The notes: generated by a model not told the origin, from the sequence alone. Positions 1-5,731 are shown, counted from the first letter of the stretch. The stretch is DNA of 6,218 nt from Methanobacteriota archaeon (GCA_016212785.1 JACRDW010000145.1:1-6218), one strand, 5' to 3'. Made by a program: numbers and translations.

Positions 1-104
1 AACTTAGGGGTAATAGCCCTGAGAAATTCTATATATTCATCTGTGGAAAGCTCTTTCTTCAAAATCGTTAACGCTTTTTGAACCGCCTTTGTTTCGGTAA
101 CCAT
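1..104 (-). CDS. Small putative antitoxin-like protein, partial (N-terminal 34 residues)
   Basis: An open frame reads from ATG at 104-102 to the left window edge and starts MVTETKAVQKALTILKKELS. The visible part is charged, probably helical, and reaches 'EFLRAITPK' where the window cuts it. The ATG directly follows the TAA of the PIN-domain gene with no spacer. A Shine-Dalgarno GAGGTT (minus strand, 116-111) lies about 7 bases before the ATG, inside the end of the PIN gene. Small proteins of this style occur next to PIN toxins in archaea, so an antitoxin role is inferred from context and general resemblance. No DNA-binding fold can be identified from the fragment. The toxin-before-antitoxin order is less common than the reverse. 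The coding call is fairly secure; the function is tentative. Confidence 0.7.
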   Translation of the reverse strand, partial: MVTETKAVQKALTILKKELSTDEYIEFLRAITPK

Positions 105-542
105 TTATTCAACCTCATACTCTGTCGGATTTTTAACGAGAATTCCATGTTTCTCTATGCATTTTCTCCTATTTAAAATCTCGTCATCAGTGGTGAGAAA
201 AACATCAACGTTATTCTCAATCGCAAGGGCAAGGTGCAAGGCATCGACTGCCTTCAAGCCGCACTCCTTTGCTACGTTTTCATAAGTTTTCCTCGTATTT
301 TCGGATGTTTTAATTTCTTCTGTGGCTATCTCGTCTATCAGCTTTTCGACCGTGGTTCTTTCCTCTCCTTCAATTTTGGATACTTCATAGAAAAGCACTT
401 CAGACTTCATTATGGAAACTTTCCCATTCCTTGCGGCATCTACTAGCCTACTCACGGCTCTAAATTCCTCTCTAATCTTTTTATGGTCAATAACATCAAA
501 CAGCCTGCACCAGACGCACGTATCGAGGTAAACTCTCTTCAA
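105..542 (-). CDS. PIN-domain ribonuclease, VapC-like toxin
   Basis: This 145-residue protein has the length and motif order of a single PIN domain. D7 lies in the N-terminal strand 'VYLDTC'. An acidic residue around E48 or E53 lies in 'KSEVLFYEV'. D100 lies in 'KAVDALHLA' and D119/D120 in 'FLTTDD'. These acidic residues are expected to hold the Mg2+/Mn2+ ions used to cut RNA. PIN proteins of this kind are usually VapC toxins that cleave tRNA, rRNA or mRNA and are neutralised by a partner; the target cannot be read from the sequence. The start is TTG at 542-540: an in-frame stop sits directly upstream, and the next internal ATG would remove catalytic D7. A GGTGG motif lies 4 bases before it. 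The gene is co-oriented with the small gene that follows without a gap, and divergent from nreA. Confidence 0.88.
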   Translation of the reverse strand: MKRVYLDTCVWCRLFDVIDHKKIREEFRAVSRLVDAARNGKVSIMKSEVLFYEVSKIEGEERTTVEKLIDEIATEEIKTSENTRKTYENVAKECGLKAVDALHLALAIENNVDVFLTTDDEILNRRKCIEKHGILVKNPTEYEVE

Positions 543-546
543 TTAA

Positions 547-551
547 CCACC
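547..551 (-). promoter_or_regulatory. Shine-Dalgarno for the PIN gene (decides the TTG start)
   Basis: The minus strand reads GGTGG here, 4 bases before the TTG start at 542. Because an in-frame stop lies just before the TTG, this site supports a non-ATG start. Confidence 0.5.
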
Positions 552-575
552 ATTTCGGTTTACAACCTCTCGATT

Positions 576-583
576 CTTAAATA
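576..583 (-). promoter_or_regulatory. TATA-like box of the PIN gene promoter
   Basis: The minus strand reads TATTTAAG, preceded by the purine-rich GGAAAAG (590-584), which resembles a BRE element. Transcription would begin about 26 bases downstream, near 553, giving a leader of roughly 11 bases with room for the GGTGG site. The BRE-like segment is also the outer arm of the palindrome at 585-623, so a protein bound there could block the promoter. Confidence 0.45.
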
Positions 584-584
584 C

Positions 585-623
585 TTTTCCAGTGCCCCAA
601 CGCAAGTTGGAGCACCTGGAAAA
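585..623. repeat. Long imperfect palindrome between divergent promoters
   Basis: The arms are TTTTCCA (585-591) with TGGAAAA (617-623), GTGC (592-595) with GCAC (612-615), and CCAAC (597-601) with GTTGG (606-610), closing on a GCAA loop (602-605). The only defects are a C/A mismatch (596/611) and one bulged C (616). This gives 16 paired positions in 39 bases, the strongest inverted repeat I noticed in the window. It begins one base beyond the PIN TATA-like box and lies within the nreA upstream region. It could be an operator, a structured RNA element or a remnant of a mobile element. An operator is favoured by position, but no protein can be assigned. Confidence 0.75.
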
Positions 624-624
624 T

Positions 625-638
625 TACTTTTCCAGTGC
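625..638 (+). repeat. Second copy of a 14-base direct repeat (first copy 582-595)
   Basis: TACTTTTCCAGTGC occurs exactly at 582-595 and again at 625-638, 43 bases apart. The first copy forms the left arm of the palindrome. The second can also pair with the inverted segment at 611-623. Three copies of one motif, two direct and one inverted, therefore lie between the two promoters. The second copy ends about 13 bases before the nreA TATA-like box. Confidence 0.7.
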
Positions 639-644
639 TCTACC

Positions 645-659
645 GAATGTTATTTTTAT
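645..659 (+). promoter_or_regulatory. BRE/TATA-like promoter of nreA
   Basis: GAATG (645-649) is followed by TATTTTTAT (651-659), centred about 26 bases before the ATG at 681. No Shine-Dalgarno precedes that ATG, so transcription probably begins at or very near it and the message is leaderless. The layout resembles that of the ATPase gene, where GAATG at 2770 precedes a T-rich box and an ATG 37 bases on. Confidence 0.55.
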
Positions 660-680
660 CTGAATTGCATAGAATAAAAT

Positions 681-1922
681 ATGCTTGAGATTTTCAATGT
701 AGAGAGCGATTCCCGCTGCGTGCGCTGCAGGGGAGCGAAGATGCTGTGCGGCAAGCTGCGCTGCCCTGTGCTGGTTAAATATTATAAATATGAGAAGGCG
801 AAGCCGCTGCTCGACACGCTTAATCTCGAAGGCTCTTCGCCTCCCGGCGTTTTCGTTGGCAGAATGGGCTACCCGAAGGTTTATGCCGGTCCGCTGCTGC
901 CGCCTTTGCACGGCGATACTTCACTTCTCGATACTCCCGAACTCTGGCTGGGCAAGAGCATTGAGGAAATCGTGGATTTCCGCTTCCAGCTTGTGCGCTG
1001 CAAGCATCGAATTAACGTTTGCGATGTGGAGAAGGGCGGGAAGATTATAGACGCCACGAGAGAGCTTGCTCTCTGCACGAATTCTACCGAAGCCTGGGCG
1101 GAATTTTCTAAGAAGCCTTTCGGTCGTTTAGTACTCGACGACGAGGTGCAGCCCTTCGGACCGAGTGCACCTCTGAAAAAGCTCGAGGTCGGCAGCCTGA
1201 GGATAGACAGAAAGATTGAAAAGGCGTACGAGGACACGGATTTAAGAGCCAGCGGAGCGATACTCCAGCTGTACGAGGATGGCATCTTCGTCTCAAAAAT
1301 TCAGAGGGCGCTGAGCGTCGGCGCATTCGGTCTGAAAAAAAACCGCCGCTTCGTGCCCACGAGATGGAGCATAACTGCGGTGGACGACACGATAGGAAAA
1401 ACGCTTGTGGAAAGAATAAAGAATTTTCCGGAGATAGGCGAGTACCGCATCTACGAGTCCTGGTCGCTTGACAACCGGTTTATTATTTTAATGCTTCCAG
1501 CTGCCTGGAGCTATGAATTAATTGAGGCGTGGTATCCAAATACTGTGTGGAATCCTGAGGGCAAGGGAATTGTGATTTTCTCGAGCAGCGAGGGCTATCA
1601 CGGTCGAAGCGAATACGCAGAAATCGGAGGCTGCTACTATGCAGCACGTTTGGCTACTGCAGAAGCGCTTGACAGGGAAGGCAGGCAGGCGAGCGTTGTG
1701 ATTCTGCGAGAGGCGCATCCCGGCTACATAATGCCCGTCGGCGTGTGGAACGTTCGAGAGAACGTGAGAAATGCACTTCGCAGCAAGGCTAAAAAATTCG
1801 ATACGCTCGGCGCCGCATTCAACTACATCTCGACGAGGCTTGAAATACCGATGCAGCGCTGGATTTTGAACAGCACCCTGCTGAAGGATTTGCTCTACCA
1901 GCGCAGGATTGAGGAGTTTTGA
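681..1922 (+). CDS. nreA: NreA-type archaeal DNA repair protein
   Basis: This 413-residue protein belongs to the archaeal Nre family (DUF650/DUF651). The N-terminus carries a four-cysteine zinc-finger-like motif: C13, C16, C23 and C28, with 'LCGKLRCP'. Family-like blocks follow: 'SPPGVFVGRMGYPKVYAGPL' (53-72), 'RFVPTRWSITAVDDTIG' (223-239), 'GGCYYAARLATAEAL' (316-330) and 'PVGVWNVRE' (352-360). The chain ends in QRRIEEF (407-413), a PIP-like motif of the form QxxIxxF that should dock on the PCNA sliding clamp. In Haloferax, NreA acts with PCNA and the UvrABC pathway on mitomycin C damage; whether UvrABC exists here is unknown. The exact biochemical activity of the family is not established. 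The ATG at 681 has no Shine-Dalgarno and fits a leaderless start. The stop at 1920-1922 nearly abuts the radical SAM gene, so the two are likely co-transcribed. Confidence 0.9.
   Translation: MLEIFNVESDSRCVRCRGAKMLCGKLRCPVLVKYYKYEKAKPLLDTLNLEGSSPPGVFVGRMGYPKVYAGPLLPPLHGDTSLLDTPELWLGKSIEEIVDFRFQLVRCKHRINVCDVEKGGKIIDATRELALCTNSTEAWAEFSKKPFGRLVLDDEVQPFGPSAPLKKLEVGSLRIDRKIEKAYEDTDLRASGAILQLYEDGIFVSKIQRALSVGAFGLKKNRRFVPTRWSITAVDDTIGKTLVERIKNFPEIGEYRIYESWSLDNRFIILMLPAAWSYELIEAWYPNTVWNPEGKGIVIFSSSEGYHGRSEYAEIGGCYYAARLATAEALDREGRQASVVILREAHPGYIMPVGVWNVRENVRNALRSKAKKFDTLGAAFNYISTRLEIPMQRWILNSTLLKDLLYQRRIEEF
1911..1916 (+). promoter_or_regulatory. Shine-Dalgarno of the radical SAM gene (decides its start)
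   Basis: GAGGAG lies in the last codons of nreA. It is 8 bases before the ATG at 1925 but only 2 bases before the in-frame TTG at 1919. The spacing favours the ATG. Confidence 0.75.
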
Positions 1923-1924
1923 AA

Positions 1925-2704
1925 ATGCTCGTAAGGGAAATCTCCTGCAAAACCGCCCTGAGCCCCTCGCATCTGCCGGGCTACGATTACGCTTTAAACC
2001 CGTATCGGGGCTGCGCTCACGCCTGCGTTTACTGCTATGCCCCCGCCGTTCTGCGAGAGCGCAGGGAGTGGGGGAGCTTCGTTGACGTAAAAATAAACAT
2101 GCCGTTAGTTTTGGCGAACGAGCTCAGGAAAAAGAAAAGAGGCGTCGTAGGAATCTCAACCGTTACCGACGCCTACCAGCCGATAGAAAGGAAGCACGAG
2201 ATAACGAGACGCTGCTTGGAGCAGTTATTGAAGCACGACTTTCCGATATGCATTCAGACCAAATCGTCGCTCGTGCTTCGAGACCTTGACTTGATTGAGA
2301 GATTTTCGCAGAAGGAAGTTGGATTTACAATTACAACAGCTACCGATGAAGACAGAAGGAAATACGAGCCGTATTCCTCGCCGACCGAAGAGCGGCTTGC
2401 AGCCCTTGCAGAGCTTGCAGCCAGAGGAATAAAAACCTGGGCTTTCATAGGACCGATAATGCCGTTTATCACCGAAAAAAATCTCGAGGACTTGATTGAA
2501 GAGCTTTCTAAAGCGAGGGTCGGCTACGTTCTCGTGGACAAGCTCAGGATGAAACTAGGGCTCTGGGAGAAAATGAAAAATTTTTACTCAGCGCACTATC
2601 CAGAATTGCAGCAGAGTATAAATGAGGGCTACTTTCAAGAAATTAAAAATAAAATTATTGCGCTGTGCGAAAAGCACGGGCTGAGGTGCGAATCTCTATT
2701 TTAA
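1925..2704 (+). CDS. Radical SAM protein of the SplB-like COG1533 family
   Basis: With the ATG at 1925 the protein has 259 residues; an in-frame TTG at 1919 would add two. 'RGCAHACVYCYAP' gives the CxxxCxxC cluster site (C30, C34, C37), with an aromatic residue before the last cysteine as in radical SAM enzymes. It should bind a [4Fe-4S] cluster and cleave S-adenosylmethionine to a radical. Later blocks 'STVTDAYQPIERK' (78-90), 'CIQTKSS' (109-115) and 'FTITTATDEDRRKYEP' (134-149) match the general look of the family annotated as 'DNA repair photolyase', COG1533. In true spore photoproduct lyase a hydrogen-donating cysteine lies about 43 residues after the cluster; here that position appears to be T79 in 'TVTD'. 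Lesion-splitting activity therefore cannot be assumed. Two bases separate it from nreA, which supports a nucleic-acid repair or modification role, though the substrate is unknown. Confidence 0.85.
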   Translation: MLVREISCKTALSPSHLPGYDYALNPYRGCAHACVYCYAPAVLRERREWGSFVDVKINMPLVLANELRKKKRGVVGISTVTDAYQPIERKHEITRRCLEQLLKHDFPICIQTKSSLVLRDLDLIERFSQKEVGFTITTATDEDRRKYEPYSSPTEERLAALAELAARGIKTWAFIGPIMPFITEKNLEDLIEELSKARVGYVLVDKLRMKLGLWEKMKNFYSAHYPELQQSINEGYFQEIKNKIIALCEKHGLRCESLF

Positions 2705-2707
2705 AAC

Positions 2708-2713
2708 TTTTTT
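2708..2713 (+). terminator. Oligo-T terminator after the nreA-radical SAM operon
   Basis: A run of six T follows the stop codon at 2702-2704 by three bases, and another AT-rich stretch lies around 2725-2732. Archaeal RNA polymerase commonly ends on U-rich tracts without a hairpin. Sequence composition is the only evidence. Confidence 0.4.
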
Positions 2714-2769
2714 AAATAAAGACAAAATTTTGCCAGCTAAATAGCACTATATTAATTTTTCTACGGCAG

Positions 2770-2785
2770 GAATGAATTTTTATAT
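2770..2785 (+). promoter_or_regulatory. BRE/TATA-like promoter of the secretion ATPase gene
   Basis: GAATGAA (2770-2776) precedes TTTTTATA-like sequence centred near 2781, about 26 bases before the ATG at 2807. This placing argues that the message begins at the ATG, and that the upstream in-frame TTG (2786) and GTG (2792) lie outside the transcript. Confidence 0.55.
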
Positions 2786-2806
2786 TTGATTGTGGAATTT
2801 GGTAAC

Positions 2807-3991
2807 ATGCAAAACGAGGTAAAAAAGATACTGGGAGAGAAGCTCACATCTCTCCTTTTGGATGAGAATCTCGAGGAGATAATGGTCATAGGGCAGGGCA
2901 GCCCGGTTTACATCTACGATAAGAGGGGGGGAATGGCTGCCACTGACGTGGTGCTGAGCGAGCAGGAGATTAAGGACTTAATTCATAAAATAGCAAGATT
3001 TTCAGGAAGGGCTGTGGACGATTCCAACCCGCTCTTGGATGCCCGCCTGCCGGACGGCAGCAGGGTAAATGCAACTCTTTCTACGGTAACTCCGAGAGGC
3101 TCTACTGTAACGATAAGGAAATTTAAGAGGGAACCTCTTACCATTGCAGACTTGATAAGGTACAAAACCATGAGTTCCAAACTCGCTGCATTTTTGTGGG
3201 TTGCTGTGGAAGGGCTGAAAACAAAGCCGGCGAATGTGCTGATTCTGGGTGGTGCAGCAACCGGCAAGACGACGACGCTCAATGCTTTGTCGTGCTTCAT
3301 ACCAGCAAACGAGAGAATAATTAGCATAGAAGATACGATGGAGGTTAATCTGAGGCACGGGCACTGGATACCGATGGAAACCAGGCCACCTAGCGCGAGC
3401 GGAAGCGAAATAACCATGGATGCGCTGCTGAAAAATGCGCTTCGAATGCGCCCGGATAGAATAATCGTGGGTGAGGTGAGAGCAGAGGAGGCTCTAACGC
3501 TGTTCACAGCCATGAACACCGGACACGAGGGCTGCCTTGCAACGATTCATGCAAATTCTGCAAGGGAAGGCCTGCTGCGATTGCAGTCGCACCCGATGAA
3601 CGTACCGGACATAATGATTCCTGCGCTTGATTTAGTAATTGCCCAGAAGAAGCAGATGGAAAAGGAAAAGCTTGCTAGGAAGGTCTTCGAGGTGGCCGAG
3701 ATTTCGGGCAGGGAAGGCGGCAATATACTGACGAATACTTTGTTTGAATACAGCCCCAAGACAGACGCCATAGAGGTAAAAATACTAAACGGACGCATAA
3801 TACAGGAGCTGGCGAGGCTTACGAATCTAAGTATCAGGGAAATAGACGACGAGATAGAGAAAAGAGAAGCAATTTTGGATACGCTGGCGAAGAGCAACTT
3901 GAATCAGGGCGAAATTCATGAGTTAATCCAGCTGTACTACAAAAATCCTGAAGAAGCGGTGGAGCGGCTTTACGAGAGAGTTAAAACTTAG
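2807..3991 (+). CDS. Archaeal type II/IV secretion or pilus assembly ATPase (FlaI/GspE/VirB11-like)
   Basis: The 394-residue protein (ATG at 2807) has the full motif set of the secretion ATPase superfamily: Walker A GGAATGKT (148-155), Asp box 'ISIEDT' (172-177), Walker B region 'RIIVGEVR' (218-225, E223) and His box 'GHEGCLATIHANS' (239-251). The preceding block, 'RLPDGSRVNATLST' (80-93) plus 'TIRKFKREPLT' (102-112), is typical of CpaF/VirB11/FlaI proteins. Such proteins form hexamers on the inner face of the membrane and drive pilus, archaellum or secretion machines. The charged helical tail from about 340 resembles archaeal members. At 394 residues it lacks the long N-terminal part of FlaI-type ATPases of over 500 residues. 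Upstream TTG (2786) or GTG (2792) starts are possible, but the promoter position favours the ATG. No membrane partner (TadB/TadC or FlaJ type), pilin or peptidase gene lies beside it. The gene's tail overlaps the convergent gene by 11 bases. Confidence 0.85.
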   Translation: MQNEVKKILGEKLTSLLLDENLEEIMVIGQGSPVYIYDKRGGMAATDVVLSEQEIKDLIHKIARFSGRAVDDSNPLLDARLPDGSRVNATLSTVTPRGSTVTIRKFKREPLTIADLIRYKTMSSKLAAFLWVAVEGLKTKPANVLILGGAATGKTTTLNALSCFIPANERIISIEDTMEVNLRHGHWIPMETRPPSASGSEITMDALLKNALRMRPDRIIVGEVRAEEALTLFTAMNTGHEGCLATIHANSAREGLLRLQSHPMNVPDIMIPALDLVIAQKKQMEKEKLARKVFEVAEISGREGGNILTNTLFEYSPKTDAIEVKILNGRIIQELARLTNLSIREIDDEIEKREAILDTLAKSNLNQGEIHELIQLYYKNPEEAVERLYERVKT

Positions 3992-4499
3992 AGCTACTGC
4001 ATAAAAGTCGTTGTAATGGATGTACTTTTTCCTTTATTGTTTTACCATAAGTGTCTGAAAGAACTAAATAAATTTCAATCTCTTCCCCTGCTATTTTTCT
4101 TACTAAATCTCGTCTCAATCGGAATGTGAACGTTTTATTTATCGTCTCCCCAATCGGCAAATCAAAAATTGGTCTGTATGGTCCAGCGACAACAGGAATT
4201 GTTTTTTCTTCTAAACCCGGAATAGGCATATCTTCGTATTTGTTAGGGCCCAAACGAATGTCGTGCTTTGGAATAAGCAAGTGAACATCTCTTATTGTGT
4301 TGGGTTTTTTCGATAGATTCCTAACATCGAAATCAACGTCAAAATAGATAATCCCCTTATCATCCTCACTTTCGTATGTATCGAACATATTTATTGTTAA
4401 TTCCGTTTTAATTCTTTCGTCTAAGATTTTCCATGCTAAACTTATAACTCCTGTTATTGCACCGACAACTGCGAGAAATGTAATAATGTCATCGGACAT
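3981..4499 (-). CDS. Membrane-anchored protein of unknown function
   Basis: I do not recognise this 172-residue protein. Residues 5-25 (from 'IITFLAVVGAITGVISLAW') form one hydrophobic helix with no cleavage-site or lipobox pattern, so it is probably an anchor. The rest looks like alternating beta strands: 'YFDVDFDVRNLSKKP' (52-66), 'TIRDVHLLIP' (68-77), 'TFTFRLRR' (123-130) and 'EIEIYLVLSDTYGK' (140-153). That pattern suggests an immunoglobulin-like sandwich. Which side of the membrane it faces is unclear. ATG at 4499-4497 has no Shine-Dalgarno but has a TATA-like box about 26 bases away, fitting a leaderless start. A 60-base sample (4081-4140) has 21 G/C, against 32 in a sample of the neighbouring ATPase gene (3421-3480), so composition differs and transfer is possible. 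The 3' end overlaps the convergent ATPase gene. Confidence 0.75.
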   Translation of the reverse strand: MSDDIITFLAVVGAITGVISLAWKILDERIKTELTINMFDTYESEDDKGIIYFDVDFDVRNLSKKPNTIRDVHLLIPKHDIRLGPNKYEDMPIPGLEEKTIPVVAGPYRPIFDLPIGETINKTFTFRLRRDLVRKIAGEEIEIYLVLSDTYGKTIKEKVHPLQRLLCSSSKF

Positions 4500-4521
4500 A
4501 AGAAATAATGGTTGATTTGTT

Positions 4522-4529
4522 TATTTTAA
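4522..4529 (-). promoter_or_regulatory. TATA-like box of the membrane protein gene
   Basis: The minus strand reads TTAAAATA, centred 26-27 bases before the ATG at 4499. With no Shine-Dalgarno present this fits a leaderless transcript. It shares a 119-base divergent region with thiI. Confidence 0.45.
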
Positions 4530-4584
4530 GTTAACTACTGCGCTAAGAAAATTAAAACAATCGCTTGGTTCTTAGTCATCTTTC

Positions 4585-4595
4585 CAAAATTTATG
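4585..4595 (+). promoter_or_regulatory. TATA-like box of thiI
   Basis: AAAATTTATG-like sequence is centred about 28 bases before the ATG at 4619, and no Shine-Dalgarno lies between them. This again fits a leaderless or near-leaderless transcript. The box is a weaker match than the others. Confidence 0.4.
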
Positions 4596-4618
4596 AAGTG
4601 AACCTTACCGCAATTTAG

Positions 4619-5731
4619 ATGCTCTACTTATTGAGATACGACGAAATAGCGCTGAAATCGGAGCCTGTCAGGCGAAGATGGGAGAATGTTTTGATTAAGA
4701 ACATAAAGCAGGCTCTTGAGTGCAGGGTAAAAAAAGAGAGGGGAAGAATCTGGGTCGAAGCAGGAGAGGAAGCCCGCAGTAAATTGAAAAAAATCTTCGG
4801 AATACGCTCTTTCTCGTCATGCGTGCACTGCGGGTTAGACGGGCTGGAAGAAACGTTTCTGAATTTTGCAGAGAAATCTTTAGAAGGAAAAAAAAGCTTT
4901 GCGCTCAGAGTTAGAAGGACAGGCAAGCACGCTTTTACTTCGCAGGACATTGCAAGGAAGCTCGGAGCAAAGGTGCAGGAAAAATCTCTGATAAAGGTGG
5001 AGCTGAAGAATCCCGAGAGGGAGATATTTGTTGAAATCAGGGATAACGACTGCTACATCTTCGACGAAATAATCGAGGGACCCGGAGGTCTGCCGCTCGG
5101 AGTTGAGGGCAAGGTCGTTGTGCTGATCTCAGGAGGCATAGATTCTCCGGTTGCCGCGTGGCTTATGATGAAGCGCGGCTGCGAGGTAGTTGCTCTTTTT
5201 ATGAATCCCTCGCCGCTCGTGGATGAGAGAACGGTAAATAGAGCCATGAGAGCTGTTGAAAAACTGGCAGAGTGGAAAAATGCGGAGATAAAAACTTACG
5301 TTGCTCCTTACGGCAGTGTTTTAATAGAGCTGCTGAAAGCCGGCAGCAAGCTGGGCTGCGTTTTATGCAAGCGAATGATGTACCGCGTTGCGGAGCTGGC
5401 AGCTGAGAAAGAAGGAGCTAAAGCCATAGTTACGGGCGAGAGCCTCGGTCAGGTTGCAAGCCAAACTTTGGACAACCTCAGCGCAATCGATGCGGTTACT
5501 ACGCTTCCGGTTTTCCGCCCATTAATAGGAATGGATAAAGCCGAGATAGTAGAGCTTGCAAAAAAGATAGGTACTTATGAAATTTCTATCCTGCCTGCGA
5601 ACTGCTGCCTGGGCCCTCCCTTGCGCCCTGCAACAAAGGCGAGTTTAGAAAAGGTAGAAAGGACTGAAGCCCAGCTGGACGTAGAGAAGCTTGCGAGAGA
5701 TATCTTCGGGAAGGTACTCAGGAAGATTTGA
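4619..5731 (+). CDS. thiI: tRNA 4-thiouridine synthetase ThiI, archaeal type
   Basis: The 370-residue protein is built like ThiI: an N-terminal ferredoxin-like/THUMP region (about 1-155) that binds tRNA, then a PP-loop ATPase domain with SGGIDS (171-176), which adenylates U8 of tRNA before sulfur insertion. Further family motifs are 'LGCVLCKRMMYR' (245-256) and 'TGESLGQVASQT' (272-283). There is no C-terminal rhodanese domain, as in most archaeal ThiI. Instead it has C247, C250 and a C329/C330 pair. C250 to C330 is 80 residues, which matches the spacing I recall for the Fe-S-binding cysteines of methanococcal ThiI; a cluster is therefore inferred. ThiI also contributes to thiamine thiazole synthesis in some organisms. 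ATG at 4619 begins 'MLYLLRYDEIALKS', the typical ThiI start. It is apparently monocistronic and overlaps the convergent regulator gene by 14 bases. Confidence 0.92.
   Translation: MLYLLRYDEIALKSEPVRRRWENVLIKNIKQALECRVKKERGRIWVEAGEEARSKLKKIFGIRSFSSCVHCGLDGLEETFLNFAEKSLEGKKSFALRVRRTGKHAFTSQDIARKLGAKVQEKSLIKVELKNPEREIFVEIRDNDCYIFDEIIEGPGGLPLGVEGKVVVLISGGIDSPVAAWLMMKRGCEVVALFMNPSPLVDERTVNRAMRAVEKLAEWKNAEIKTYVAPYGSVLIELLKAGSKLGCVLCKRMMYRVAELAAEKEGAKAIVTGESLGQVASQTLDNLSAIDAVTTLPVFRPLIGMDKAEIVELAKKIGTYEISILPANCCLGPPLRPATKASLEKVERTEAQLDVEKLARDIFGKVLRKI

Noticed and set aside
582..638. CRISPR-like repeat-spacer array
   Set aside because: There are only two exact 14-base copies, no regular series, and no cas genes nearby.
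624..911. Minus-strand frame covering the intergenic region and the start of nreA
   Set aside because: It is antisense to the zinc-finger codons of nreA and shows only Arg/Gln/Ala-rich noise.
881..1326. Open frames on the minus strand inside nreA
   Set aside because: They are Ser/Arg-rich with no motif, and the plus strand carries a convincing family protein across the whole stretch.
1919..1924. TTG start for the radical SAM gene
   Set aside because: It is only 2 bases from the GAGGAG site; the ATG at 1925 has 8-base spacing.
2737..2746. Small palindrome near GCTAAATAGC
   Set aside because: A 4-base stem is expected by chance; it is not called as a terminator.
2983..3897. Minus-strand open frames inside the ATPase gene
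   Set aside because: Low-information shadow frames opposite the Walker and His-box motifs, with no promoter or Shine-Dalgarno support.
4543..4575. Inverted repeat CTAAGAA / TTCTTAG between the membrane protein gene and thiI
   Set aside because: Only 7 paired bases around a 19-base loop in AT-rich DNA; too weak to separate from chance.
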